Positions 48,643 through 58,016 of a DNA stretch of 64,000 nucleotides are shown here, one piece after another (the stretch's first letter is position 1; each line of letters begins with the position of its first letter). A program made the position numbers and the translations under genes. The DNA is from Microbispora catharanthi (lineage in GTDB: Bacteria > Actinomycetota > Actinomycetes > Streptosporangiales > Streptosporangiaceae): positions 1 through 64,000 of the forward strand of contig NZ_VDMA02000019.1 in the NCBI RefSeq assembly GCF_006334915.2, read 5' to 3'. Below the pieces are notes generated by a model. The model did not search any database. It saw only the letters and a list, made by a program, of their open reading frames with translations, and was not told where the DNA came from.

Positions 48643-51600
48643 CAGTACTCCACTTCCTGGGAACGGCGGCGGATCACCGTGATCTCGTCGCGCTGGCTGC
48701 CGATCGGCCCGTAGTAGTTGAAGGCGTAGGTGAGCTGGGCGTGTCCGCCCGCGAGGTGGGTGGGCTTGACCAGCAGCCGGGTCATCGAGTTGTGGTAGCC
48801 GCCGCGGCGGCCGTTCTTCTCGGCCTTGGGCACGTTCACCGTCCGCTCCGGCGAGTGGTACTGGAACACCGTGCCCTCGGGCATCCGGTGGCTGACGACG
48901 GCGCGGGCGACGACGACGCCGTTGCGGTTGTGCGCCTCGATCCACTCGTTGTCCCTGACACCGATCTTCGCGGCGTCCTCGACGCTCATCCAGATCACCG
49001 GCCCGCCCCGGGACAGCGCGAGCATCAGTTCGTTGTCGTGATACATCGAGTGGATCGACCACTTGGCGTGCGGGGTCAGGAAGCGGACCGTCACGCCGCC
49101 GTCGACGAGCTCGCCGGGCTTGCCGAAGTGGCGGGCCATGTTCAGCGGCGGGCGGAAGGCGGGCAGTTGCTCACCGAGCTCGGCGACCCAGTCGTGCTCG
49201 ACGAAGAAGTGCTGCCGCCCGGTGAGGGTGTGCCAGGGCTTCGACCGTTCGACGTTGAGGGTGAACGGCGAGTAGCGGCGTCCGCCCTTCTCCGATCCTG
49301 ACCACTCGGGGCTGGTGAACACCGGCTGCGGCGCGGCCTGGGTGTCCGGGTAGGAGATGTGGTCGGTCTCGTGGCCCTCGATCAGGTCGGCGAACCGCTG
49401 CCCGGTGCGCAGTTCCAGGGCGGCGAAGCCGGCGGCCGCCACCCGCCCGTTGGTGGTGCCGGACAGCGCCAGGATCGCCTCGCACATCCGGTCGGCGGTC
49501 GCGAGCGACGGGCGTCCGGCGAACGGGCCGTCGGTCACGACGCCGTTCTGGTGGGCGAGGTACTCGATCTCCGGGGCGACGTCGACGGTGATCGCCTTGG
49601 TGGTGGTGCCGAGAGTGTCGAGCAGCGGGCCAACCGCGCGCATCTTGGCGCCGATCAGCGTGTAGTCGCGTTCGATCTCGACGAGCTTCGGCATCGTCAC
49701 GCCGGGTAGGGGCGGGCACTCCCCCGCTTTCCAGTCCCGCACCCGGCCGCCGGGCATGGCGAGCTCGTCGGGTGTGTCGTGCTGCAGCGGCACCGCGAGG
49801 ACGTCGCGGCGTACGCCGAGGTGGGTGGCCGCGAGCTCGCTGAACCGGTCGGCGAGGGCGAGGAAGGTGTCGTAGTCGGTGTGCGCGTCCGCCGGCGGCT
49901 CGACGGCCGGGCTGAAGGCGTGCACGAACGGGTGCATGTCCGTGGTCGAGATGTCGTGCTTCTCATACCAGGTGGCGGCCGGCAGGACCATGTCGGCGTG
50001 CAGCCCGGTGTTGGTCATCCGGAAGTCGATCGCGGTGAGCAGGTCCAGCTTCCCGGTCGGCGCCTCGTCGCGCCAGACCACGTCGCGGGGCCGCAGGCCG
50101 GGGTCGCACTCCTGCGCGCCGGCGAGGGAGTCCACTCCGAGCAGGTGCCGCATGAAGTACTCGTTGCCCTTGCCCGAGGAGCCCAGCAGGTTGGCCCGCC
50201 ACAGGGTGAGGCAGCGGGGGAAGTTCGCCGGGTCGTCGGGATCCTCGGCGGCCGCCTTGAGCCGTCCGGCTTCGAGCTCGTCCACGATGTACCGCTGCAC
50301 GGTGTGACCCGCCTCGGCCGCCTCGTCGGTGAGGTCGAGGGGGTTGCGGTCGAACGCCGGGTGGCCGGGACTCCAGCCCATCCGCTGGGCGGCGGCGATC
50401 GTGTCCGCGAACGTCATGCCGGTGAACCGGCCGGTGCCCAGCGGCGAGGACAGCTCGTCGGCGGGCACCCGCTCGTAGCGCCACTGGTCGGTGTGCAGGT
50501 ACCAGTACGGTGTGGCGGCCTGGTGCCGCATCGGGCGCTGCCAGTCGAAGGCGAAGGACATGTGCTGCTGGCCGGTCAGCGGCCTGGCCTTCTCCTGACC
50601 GACGTAGTGCGCCCAGCCACCGCCGTTGACGCCCTGGCAGCCGGTCAGGGTGACGAGCGCGATGAAGGCGCGGTACGTCATGTCGGAGTGGAACCACTGG
50701 TTGGCGCCGGCGCCGAGGACGATCAGGGAGCGGCCCCGGCTGCGTTCGGCGTTGCGTGCGAACTCGCGGGCGATCCGGGCGGCGAGCGCGGCGGGAACCC
50801 CGGTGATCTGCTCCTGCCAGGCGGGGGTGTCGGGCTCGCCGGCGTCGTCGTACCCGGTCGGCCAGCTGCCCGGCAGGTCGCCGCGGCGCACACCGTACTG
50901 CGCCATGAGCAGGTCGAACACGGTCGTGACGAGGTGGCCGCCCATCCGCGTGACCGGTACGCCCCGGAGCATCGTGGCGCCGCCTTCGGTGTTGCCGACG
51001 TCGAACCGGGCCAGCTCGACCTCGACGGCGTCGCCGGTGAGCCCGAGCAGACCGAGTGCGGGCACGACCTCGCCGAGGTCGAGGTTCCACCGGCCGGCGT
51101 CCCGCTCGCCGTAGCGGAACCCGAGCGAGCCGTTCGGCACGACCGGCTCGCCCGTACGCTCGTCGACGAGCACTGTCTTGTGCGCCGCGTCCGGACCGTA
51201 CTCGTCCTGGTCGTCGTCCTCGCCGCCGCCGAGGTCCTGTGCGGTGAGGAAGCGGTCGGGCGTCCAGGCGCCGTTGTCACGCCGCCGGAGCGTGACGAGG
51301 AACGGCAGGTCGGTGTAACGGCGGACGTAGTCGGTGAAGTAGGGCACCTGACGGTCGCGGAAGAACTCGGTGAGGATGACGTGACCCATGGCCATCGCCA
51401 GGGCGCCGTCGGTGCCGGGGTGCGGCGCGAGCCAGTCGTCGGCGAACTTCACGTTGTCGGCGTAGTCGGGGCTCACCGCGACGACCTTGGTGCCCCGGTA
51501 GCGGGCCTCCGCGAGGAAGTGCGCGTCCGGGGTCCGGGTCACCGGAATGTTGGAGCCCCACATCATCAGGTAGGTGGAGTTCCACCAGTCGCCCGCCTCG

Positions 51601-52373
51601 GGCACGTCGGTCTGGTCACCCCAAATCTGCGGGGACGCGACCGGCAGGTCGGCGTACCAGTCGTAGAAGCTCAGCAGGGTGCCGCCCAGCAGCGCGTGAT
51701 ATCGGGTGCCTGCGGCGAACGACGCCATCGACATCGCCGGGATCGGGGAGAACCCCACGACGCGGTCCGGCCCGTACGTCTTCGTCGTGTAGACGTGGGC
51801 GGCGGCCGTCATGGTGATCGCCTCGTCCCATGAGGCGCGCACGAAGCCGCCGCGGCCCCGCTGGCTCTTGTACGCGCGTGCCTTCATCGGGTTCTCGACG
51901 ATGTCGGCCCAGGCGAGCACCGGGTCGCCGAGGCGCCTCAGCGACGCGCGGAACATCTCGGCCAGCACCCCGCGCACGTACGGGTGCCGCACACGGGACG
52001 GCGAGTATTCGTACCAGGAGAACGACGCGCCGCGCGGGCAGCCGCGCGGCTCGTAGTCCGGCGCGTCCGGACCCGTCGTCGGGTAGTCCGTGGCCTGGTG
52101 CTCCCACGTGATGAGGTCGTCTTTGACGAACACGTTCCAGGAGCACGAGCCGGTGCAGTTGACGCCGTGCGTCGACCGGACCACCCGGTCGTAACGCCAC
52201 CGGTCGCGGTAGAACGTCTCCCAGGTGTTCGGGTCGATCTGGTGCAGGGTCCGGCCACCGTCACCGACCGTTTCCTTCGTCAGGAAACGACGCGCGGCCA
52301 GCAGCGGCGCCGCACCGGGCACCGAGTCCGTGGCGGGAGAACCGGCGGCGTCCTGGGGCGGGCGTGGTGACAC
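48642..52373 (-). CDS. narG: Respiratory nitrate reductase alpha subunit, molybdoenzyme
   Basis: The 1243-residue catalytic subunit, which reduces nitrate to nitrite at a bis-MGD molybdenum centre, facing the cytoplasm. The FS0 cluster ligands are in HGVNCTGSCSWNVFVKDD (His, Cys, Cys) and PRGCPRGASF. Length matches NarG (about 1240). The GTG at 52373 has AAGGAG 10 bases upstream. There is no Tat signal, as expected. A perfect GGGACTTAAGTCCC lies 112-125 bp upstream. First gene of the tightly overlapping narG-H-J-I-nitronate-monooxygenase operon. Confidence 0.96.
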   Translation of the reverse strand: MSPRPPQDAAGSPATDSVPGAAPLLAARRFLTKETVGDGGRTLHQIDPNTWETFYRDRWRYDRVVRSTHGVNCTGSCSWNVFVKDDLITWEHQATDYPTTGPDAPDYEPRGCPRGASFSWYEYSPSRVRHPYVRGVLAEMFRASLRRLGDPVLAWADIVENPMKARAYKSQRGRGGFVRASWDEAITMTAAAHVYTTKTYGPDRVVGFSPIPAMSMASFAAGTRYHALLGGTLLSFYDWYADLPVASPQIWGDQTDVPEAGDWWNSTYLMMWGSNIPVTRTPDAHFLAEARYRGTKVVAVSPDYADNVKFADDWLAPHPGTDGALAMAMGHVILTEFFRDRQVPYFTDYVRRYTDLPFLVTLRRRDNGAWTPDRFLTAQDLGGGEDDDQDEYGPDAAHKTVLVDERTGEPVVPNGSLGFRYGERDAGRWNLDLGEVVPALGLLGLTGDAVEVELARFDVGNTEGGATMLRGVPVTRMGGHLVTTVFDLLMAQYGVRRGDLPGSWPTGYDDAGEPDTPAWQEQITGVPAALAARIAREFARNAERSRGRSLIVLGAGANQWFHSDMTYRAFIALVTLTGCQGVNGGGWAHYVGQEKARPLTGQQHMSFAFDWQRPMRHQAATPYWYLHTDQWRYERVPADELSSPLGTGRFTGMTFADTIAAAQRMGWSPGHPAFDRNPLDLTDEAAEAGHTVQRYIVDELEAGRLKAAAEDPDDPANFPRCLTLWRANLLGSSGKGNEYFMRHLLGVDSLAGAQECDPGLRPRDVVWRDEAPTGKLDLLTAIDFRMTNTGLHADMVLPAATWYEKHDISTTDMHPFVHAFSPAVEPPADAHTDYDTFLALADRFSELAATHLGVRRDVLAVPLQHDTPDELAMPGGRVRDWKAGECPPLPGVTMPKLVEIERDYTLIGAKMRAVGPLLDTLGTTTKAITVDVAPEIEYLAHQNGVVTDGPFAGRPSLATADRMCEAILALSGTTNGRVAAAGFAALELRTGQRFADLIEGHETDHISYPDTQAAPQPVFTSPEWSGSEKGGRRYSPFTLNVERSKPWHTLTGRQHFFVEHDWVAELGEQLPAFRPPLNMARHFGKPGELVDGGVTVRFLTPHAKWSIHSMYHDNELMLALSRGGPVIWMSVEDAAKIGVRDNEWIEAHNRNGVVVARAVVSHRMPEGTVFQYHSPERTVNVPKAEKNGRRGGYHNSMTRLLVKPTHLAGGHAQLTYAFNYYGPIGSQRDEITVIRRRSQEVEY

Positions 52374-52484
52374 GGCGGTGCACTCCTTCGATGGAAGCAG
52401 ATCGATGCGACGCGCGGCGCGCCGCGTATGCCAGGTTCCTCCGACGCGGGGTGGCACGGCAGGTGCCGGCCGTCCCGGTCGGAC

Positions 52485-52498
52485 GGGACTTAAGTCCC
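52485..52498. promoter_or_regulatory. Perfect DosR/DevR-like box between narK and narG
   Basis: GGGACTTAAGTCCC fits GGGACTWWAGTCCC at 14 of 14 positions and is a perfect palindrome (16 bp with its flanking C/G). It contains the narK stop codon (TTA, 52490-52492). Confidence 0.85.
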
Positions 52499-53773
52499 GC
52501 GATGACCTGTGGGCTCGGCGGCAGCCGTTTCGGGAACGAGGAGACGCGACCCGACGGCACGGCGGGCCGTCCGGGCGACGGCGGTGGTGTCCAGCAGCAG
52601 GGCGGCCAGCGCGACCAGGGCCAGCAGCGCCAACCCCAGGGCGTAGGTGCCGTACCGGCCGTAGATGAAGCCCATCAGCAGTGGCGGCACGAAACCGCCG
52701 AGGCCGCCCGCTGCGCCCACGATCCCGGTGACCGAGCCGACCTTGTTCGCCGGTGCGAGCAGCGCCACCAGGGCGAACGTCGCGCCGCTGCCGGCGCCGA
52801 GCGCGGCGGCCATGGACAGGAACGCGACCGTGCCGAGGGGCGCAAGCGCGGGTGTGAACGCCTGGACCGCGGCGCCGGCCACGACGACGAGCAGCGAACC
52901 GGCGAGCACCCTGGCCGGTGCGATCCGGTCGGACAGCCATCCGCCGACCGGGCGCATCAGCACCGCCAGCAGCACGAACCCGGCCATCCGATCGGAGGCG
53001 TCGGCCTGAGCCAATCCGTACGCGGTCTTGAGGTAGGCCGGCAGATAGACCGAGAACGCCACATATCCGCCAAACGCCACCGCGTACAGCGCCGAGGCCT
53101 GCCAGGTCACCCGCAGCCGCAGCGTGGCCGCGAGCCGGTGCGCCAGCGACTCCGCCGGCACCACCCGGTCCGGCGCGTCCCGCAGCAGCAGGACCGCCAC
53201 CACCGCGTACGCGACGAGCACGGCGGCGGTGACCGCGAACGGGGTCGCGGTGCCGCCCGCGTCGGCCAGCTTGACCGTGGTCAACGCGCTGATCGCGGTG
53301 CCGCCCATGCCCGCGCCGAACACGCCCACGGCCAGGCCGCGCCGCGTGGGCGGGAACCAGGCGTTGACGAACGGCACGCCGATCGCGAAGGCCGTGCCGC
53401 CGACGCCGAGGAAGAAGCCTCCGGCCAGCAGTCCTGCCAGCGATGTCTGCCCCGCCAGCCCCAGGTAGAGCACCGGAACGACGGTGGCCAGCGACACCAG
53501 CGGGAACATGACGCGGCCGCCGTACCGGTCCGTCAGCGCACCGACCGGGATGCGGCCGAGCGACCCGACCACCACCGGCACCGCCACCACCAGCGCCTGC
53601 TGGAAGGGGCTCAGGTGCAGGGCCTCCTTGAACTTCGGCGCCAGCGGGCTGAGCAGCGCCCAGGCCCAGAAGTTGATCGCGAAGCCGACCGTGGCCAAGG
53701 TCAGCATCAGCGCCGGACGCCCGCCGGCCGCTCGGGCGTCCGGCTGTACGGCCGGCGCGTCCCCCGCACTCAT
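52490..53773 (-). CDS. narK: Nitrate/nitrite transporter, major facilitator family
   Basis: A 427-residue MFS protein with twelve helices. NarK/NrtP features: FAINFWAWALLSPLAPKFKE in helix 1, GRIPVGALTDRYGGR between helices 2 and 3 and nitrate-signature glycine-rich stretches (GFFLGVGGTAFAIGVPFVNA in helix 5; GIVGAAGGLGGFVPPLLMGF in helix 11). The ATG at 53773 has GGAGG 5 bases upstream; an in-frame ATG at 53785 is less likely. It lies directly upstream of narG on the same strand with a 116-bp gap. Confidence 0.93.
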   Translation of the reverse strand: MSAGDAPAVQPDARAAGGRPALMLTLATVGFAINFWAWALLSPLAPKFKEALHLSPFQQALVVAVPVVVGSLGRIPVGALTDRYGGRVMFPLVSLATVVPVLYLGLAGQTSLAGLLAGGFFLGVGGTAFAIGVPFVNAWFPPTRRGLAVGVFGAGMGGTAISALTTVKLADAGGTATPFAVTAAVLVAYAVVAVLLLRDAPDRVVPAESLAHRLAATLRLRVTWQASALYAVAFGGYVAFSVYLPAYLKTAYGLAQADASDRMAGFVLLAVLMRPVGGWLSDRIAPARVLAGSLLVVVAGAAVQAFTPALAPLGTVAFLSMAAALGAGSGATFALVALLAPANKVGSVTGIVGAAGGLGGFVPPLLMGFIYGRYGTYALGLALLALVALAALLLDTTAVARTARRAVGSRLLVPETAAAEPTGHRGT

Positions 53774-54113
53774 GGTTGCCTCCACTGTGTATCCGCTCCG
53801 GACGCGGCGATCGAAAGCGTCACCGCTGAGCTCACACAGCGTCTCCGGCCGGTAGATCAGTGAGACAGGGACCTTGGACCTCTCTGCGAGGGCCCCGCGT
53901 CACCCCTCACCTCCGCCGACCGGTCACGAGGATCGGGGTCGCGGCCGCTGACCCGGCCCGAACGGTCACTCACCGGCTGCCGGCCAAACGAAGATCAGGC
54001 CGACGGCGGTCCGCTGAGCGAACCGGAATGTCGATCCGCCGGTCGATCTGAATGAAGATGTGACGGCGGTAAGCAGGCCGGGGTCAGTACCAGACATTGG
54101 TGAGGGAAGCCCG
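53774..54113. other. 340-bp divergent region, narK / lipoprotein
   Basis: Holds one DosR-like box (53868-53881) on the narK side and a GAGGGAAG ribosome site for the lipoprotein ATG at 54114. No gene or other repeat is seen. Confidence 0.5.
53868..53881. promoter_or_regulatory. Weak DosR/DevR-like box upstream of narK
   Basis: GGGACCTTGGACCT matches 10 of 14 positions of GGGACTWWAGTCCC, 95 bp upstream of the narK start. Confidence 0.4.
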
Positions 54114-54836
54114 ATGCATCGTCGATCTCGCATTTCAGCGTTCGCCGCTGGTCGTTCCGTGACACACAGGTTTCTGATCGTTCTCCTGTCGCTTTCCCTT
54201 TTCGCCACAGCATGTCTGGACGAGGATTTCGGGGGAGGCTCGAACGCCGCGGAAACCGAGAAGGGGCAGGTTCAGCAGCCGAAGACGTCCAAGAAACCCA
54301 AGGGCCCGGTCTGCCCCGCTCCGGGGCCCATCACGAGGTCCCAACTCCCCGATTTCCCATCGGCGGACGGGGTCAGTGTGATCACTCAGAACCCCTGCGT
54401 CAGCATCGCGGGCCTGGCCGAGGATGCCCTCGGTTTCATCCCCGAAGGGCGCTCCCAGGAGTTCAAGGAGTTCCGTGGCGGGCTCGAGCGGTTCATCACC
54501 AGGGTGAACGCGGTCAACGACGCGGCGGAGTGCGCCTATGAGACCGACCACTTGGCGATCGGGGTGTATCACCACGACAACACCCCATGGTCGATCGGCA
54601 TGGTCGCCGTCGTCCGCGGGGACCTGGACGCGCTGGTCGACAGCGGAGTCTGCTGGCTGCTGAGAAGGCTGCCGTTCGAGGTCACCACAGGGCTCGCACC
54701 TGACGAGATCCGTCCCGATTTCTGCGCCGACGCCGTCATCAGGAGAAGCAACGGCTATCGCTTCACGATCCTGTGGATCGGCTCGTCGAATTTCATGTGC
54801 GGGAGCCTCGCCACCCTGTACAGGGGCACCACGTGA
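54114..54836 (+). CDS. Predicted lipoprotein of unknown function
   Basis: 240 residues. A signal peptide with a lipobox (LSLSLFATAC; Cys near residue 34) predicts attachment to the outer face of the membrane. A charged, Lys/Gln/Pro-rich linker (about 40-65) leads to a globular domain of about 170 residues with several Cys. No family was recognised; blocks such as ITRSQLPDFPSADGVSV and IRRSNGYRFTILWIGSS resemble DUF3558-like actinomycete lipoproteins only loosely. The ATG at 54114 is preferred over 54060 because of GAGGGAAG. Confidence 0.7.
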   Translation: MHRRSRISAFAAGRSVTHRFLIVLLSLSLFATACLDEDFGGGSNAAETEKGQVQQPKTSKKPKGPVCPAPGPITRSQLPDFPSADGVSVITQNPCVSIAGLAEDALGFIPEGRSQEFKEFRGGLERFITRVNAVNDAAECAYETDHLAIGVYHHDNTPWSIGMVAVVRGDLDALVDSGVCWLLRRLPFEVTTGLAPDEIRPDFCADAVIRRSNGYRFTILWIGSSNFMCGSLATLYRGTT

Positions 54837-55217
54837 GGAGGCCGAACCTCTACGAAACGCACCCCCGGAATCCGCATATCTGTTTCGTGCGTTCGGGTGC
54901 CCTGACGGTCGAGACCATCGACTCCACTGCCTGCGAGTACCGCGTGGTCCGGCCGGCCCGGGCCCTGCAGCACGCGATGCTGTACGAGGGCCGGCTCGGC
55001 GCGGAGCTCAGCGTGGACAAGCGAGCAGCCGTGGTGCTCCCGATGGCTTGGGGGGTTGGCCGCCCGCTCCCCGCACAGCTTGATCTACCTGCCGCTGCGC
55101 ACTGCCCGCCCGGCCGGCTCGGCCGACCAGGAACGGCTGCGCCGCCCTCCCCCGGCGGGCAGCGCCGCGATGCCGGCTAGCCCCGCAGGCACGGTCGGCG
55201 TCGAGGGGGACGACGGG
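54833..55217 (+). other. 381-bp gap with a doubtful 115-codon reading frame
   Basis: A GTG at 54833 overlaps the lipoprotein stop (GTGA) and opens a frame to 55180 beginning VRRPNLYETHPRNPHICFVR. The first 60 codons have sensible amino-acid use; the rest turns into Pro/Gly/Ala-rich sequence. No family was recognised. It could be a small coupled gene, a remnant or noise. Confidence 0.25.
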
Positions 55218-56240
55218 TTATGCCGGGATGACGTAGGGGAAGGCGCTGCTGCGCTGGCCGCCGGCCACGCTCTGCGTGAGGCCCGAGGGCACGGCCGTCC
55301 CGGTGACGAGGGACATCATGACCTCGGGCGCGTTGTCGGCCATCGTCCGCCCGTTGCGCGCCGCGAAGCTGAACGTCGCGGGCGTGCCGACCACGTATGG
55401 CAGAACGTCGGGGAACAACTCGCGGGCCACGATCTCGCCGTAGCCGCGAGGGTCGTCAGAGGTGCCTGCGGCCCCGGCGACGGCGGCGACCAGGCCGGCG
55501 ATGTGCCCGCCGTCGGCGGCGAAGTCCTGTGACGGATGGCGGGTGTTGGCGGGGTTGGAGAAGTCGGTGTCGCCGGGCCAGAAGATCGGCCACATCATCG
55601 GGTACCCGGCGCGGTTGACCTGCCGCCAGCCGCCGGCGTCGGTGGCGAGCTTGGTGGCGCACCACACCCCCACCCGGGCACCGGGCCGCAGCCGCGCGTC
55701 CGTGTGCGGGACCTCCAGCACGATCGACTCCACCGTCGTGCCGGCGAAGCTGTTCCGCGCGGCCTCAGGCCGCCACTTCGACAGGTCGGCCGCGATCCCC
55801 TTCGCCACTGCGCCGTTGACGATGGCCAGCAGCGACAGGTCGATGTAGAACGAGTCGACGGCCCGACCGGCCCAGACCCGCACGCCGCCCCCGGCGGCCG
55901 GCTGCCCGGTCCGGCCCTCCAGCACCAGGTCCCCGGCCGCCGAGTCCTCCCGCGCGTCGGGACCGGTCAGCGCATGCAGTCGCAGCGCCTGCTGTCCGTC
56001 CGGGCCGGGCTCGCCGAACGAGAGCCGGTAGGTCAGGTCCTCGAACGCGGCGCCGTCGAAATGCACCTTGAACTCATAACGAGCCTCCGGGTGGAAGCCC
56101 GGCTGCGCGTAGACGCCAGTGATATCGGAGTTGACGTCCATGACGAACACCGTGCTGCCCTCTCCCGGGAACACGTACAGGTCGTCGATGAACAGCTGGC
56201 CGTTCTGCGCCGCCAGCGGCGTATCGAGATGGTGAGACAC
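55218..56240 (-). CDS. DUF4331 family protein
   Basis: A 340-residue protein that opens MSHHLDTPLAAQNGQLFIDD, the DUF4331 start (SHHxDSP...D..D.Y.F), followed by FVMDVNSDITG, YEFKVHFDG and a C-terminal VLPYVVGTPATFSFAARNGR. The family is annotated 'DUF4331' with no proven activity; many relatives carry signal peptides, this one does not. The start is a GTG at 56240 with GGAAGGA about 9 bases upstream. It is followed (upstream in coordinates) by unrelated sequence and preceded by two SDR genes on the same strand with 60-70 bp gaps, perhaps one transcript. Confidence 0.8.
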   Translation of the reverse strand: MSHHLDTPLAAQNGQLFIDDLYVFPGEGSTVFVMDVNSDITGVYAQPGFHPEARYEFKVHFDGAAFEDLTYRLSFGEPGPDGQQALRLHALTGPDAREDSAAGDLVLEGRTGQPAAGGGVRVWAGRAVDSFYIDLSLLAIVNGAVAKGIAADLSKWRPEAARNSFAGTTVESIVLEVPHTDARLRPGARVGVWCATKLATDAGGWRQVNRAGYPMMWPIFWPGDTDFSNPANTRHPSQDFAADGGHIAGLVAAVAGAAGTSDDPRGYGEIVARELFPDVLPYVVGTPATFSFAARNGRTMADNAPEVMMSLVTGTAVPSGLTQSVAGGQRSSAFPYVIPA

Positions 56241-56303
56241 GAAACGTCCTTCCGGTCACGTTGTGGTTGTCCTGCAGGCTGAAGCGGGCCTGGGCCGGCG
56301 CGT

Positions 56304-57209
56304 TCAGTCGGCCGGCAGCGCGGGGCTGAGCAGGTCTTCCAGCTCGACCCGCCGGTAGAACTCGCGCCGCACGAGGTCGCCGACCCGGTTGACGGTTTCG
56401 GCGCCGTCGTCGGCCGGGTCGATGTGCACCCGGAACGGTCGCCGGCCCTTGGGTGTGTCGACCACCCGGACGATGGCCCGCGCCACCTCGGCCGGATCGG
56501 CGTCGGCGGGGGCCAGGTCGGCGAGTTTCCCGGCGACCTGGTCCATCAGGCCGCCGTAGAGGCCCTCGTAGGCTTCCGCCACTTCCGGGCTGGCCGGGTG
56601 GCCGGCGTTCGCGAAGTGGTTCGTGCCGGTGGTGAACGAGCCGGGGACGATGATGACGGTGTCGATCCCGAACCGGGCGAGCTCGGCCGCATAGGAGACG
56701 GCGAGGGAGTCCTCGGCCGCCTTGGCCGCGAAGTACGGGCCGAGGTATGGCGGAGTGCCGCCCCTGGTGCTGCTGGAACCGACCCAGACCACCAGCCCGT
56801 CCCCCTGGCTGCGCAGGTGGGGCAGCACTGCCCGGTTGAGCCGCTGCGTGGAGACGGCGTTCGTGTCGTAGACGCCGGCCAGCTGCTCGGGCGTGAACGC
56901 CTCGAGTGGCCCGAGGACCATGTGCCCCGCGTTGTGCACGACGACGTCGACCCGGCCGTGCTCGGCGATGACGGCGGCGACGGCGGCATCGACGGAGTCC
57001 TGGCTGGATACGTCCATCTCGATGGGACGCAGGTCCACCGAGTGGGTCTCCGAGTATTCGGATGCGTCGCGGGCCGCGGCGGTGTTGCGGCCGGCGATGT
57101 CGCGCATGCCGGCGTACACGACATGCCCGGCGTCAGCGAGGCCTCGGACGGTCATGGCGCCGAAGCCGCTGGACGCCCCGGTGACGATCACGATCTTCTT
57201 GGACGGCAT
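56304..57209 (-). CDS. Short-chain dehydrogenase/reductase (SDR), 301 residues
   Basis: Rossmann loop TGASSGFG (residues 10-17), NAG in VVVHNAGHMVLG, catalytic Ser in VWVGSSST and Tyr-x-x-x-Lys in YLGPYFAAKAAED. The C-terminal extension (about 240-301) is longer than in classical SDRs and resembles the oxidoreductase group that includes short-chain fatty-alcohol and ketoreductases; the substrate is not known. It lies between the DUF4331 gene and a second SDR on the same strand. Confidence 0.88.
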   Translation of the reverse strand: MPSKKIVIVTGASSGFGAMTVRGLADAGHVVYAGMRDIAGRNTAAARDASEYSETHSVDLRPIEMDVSSQDSVDAAVAAVIAEHGRVDVVVHNAGHMVLGPLEAFTPEQLAGVYDTNAVSTQRLNRAVLPHLRSQGDGLVVWVGSSSTRGGTPPYLGPYFAAKAAEDSLAVSYAAELARFGIDTVIIVPGSFTTGTNHFANAGHPASPEVAEAYEGLYGGLMDQVAGKLADLAPADADPAEVARAIVRVVDTPKGRRPFRVHIDPADDGAETVNRVGDLVRREFYRRVELEDLLSPALPAD

Positions 57210-57260
57210 TCGTCTGCTCCTTCGGTTGGGTGCGGGTGTTACTGCGTTGGGGTGACCGGC

Positions 57261-58016
57261 TCAGACGACACCGCCGTTGGCGTAGAGCACCTGGCCGTTG
57301 ACCCAGCGGGCCGGCCCGGCCAGGAACGCCACGACCTCGGCGATATCGGCGGGGACACCGAGACGTTCCAGGGGCGCCATCGCGGCCAGGCGGCCGATCG
57401 CCTCCTGGTCCTTTCCGTCGAGGAACAACGGAGTGGCAGTCGGTCCCGGGGCCACCGCGTTGACGGTGATGTCCCGGCCGCGCAACTCCTTGGCCAGGAT
57501 GAGGGTCAACGCGTCCACCGCGCCTTTGCTGGCGGCGTACGCCGCGTAGGTGGGCAGGGCTATCTTGACCATCGAGGTGGAGAAGTTGACGATCGCACCG
57601 CCGGACCGTACCCGGCGTGCCGCCTCCCGGCTGACGACGAAGGTGCCTCGGATGTTGATGCGGTGCATGCGGTCAAGCACCGCCAGGTCCAGTTCGGCGA
57701 CCGGCGAGAGCAGCATGATGCCGGCTGTGTTGACCACGACGTCGACACCGCCGAAGGCCGACTCGGCCGCCTCGAACAGCGCCGCGACGTCGTTCTCGTC
57801 TCCGACATCGGCTCGCACACAGATCGCGCGGCCGCCACGACCGGTGATCGTCTCGGCCAGCAGCTCGGCCTCGGCCGGCCGTCCGGCGTAGTTGATCACG
57901 ACGGCACATCCGTCGTCGGCGAGACGCTGACAGATCGCCTGGCCTATGCCGCCGGAACCTCCGGTCACCACCGCCACCCGGTCACGTGCCGGGCGCACTT
58001 CCTGCTGATCGGTCAT
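57261..58016 (-). CDS. SDR-family oxidoreductase, 251 residues
   Basis: A classical SDR similar to 3-oxoacyl-ACP reductase and glucose dehydrogenase: VAVVTGGSGGIGQAICQRLA, DVVVNTAGIM, catalytic Ser in IVNFSTSM and the YAAYAASKGAVDAL active-site block, ending WVNGQVLYANGGVV. The ATG at 58016 has AGAAAGG 8 bases upstream; the frame stays open upstream but without homology. Same strand as the preceding SDR with a 51-bp gap. Confidence 0.9.
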   Translation of the reverse strand: MTDQQEVRPARDRVAVVTGGSGGIGQAICQRLADDGCAVVINYAGRPAEAELLAETITGRGGRAICVRADVGDENDVAALFEAAESAFGGVDVVVNTAGIMLLSPVAELDLAVLDRMHRINIRGTFVVSREAARRVRSGGAIVNFSTSMVKIALPTYAAYAASKGAVDALTLILAKELRGRDITVNAVAPGPTATPLFLDGKDQEAIGRLAAMAPLERLGVPADIAEVVAFLAGPARWVNGQVLYANGGVV

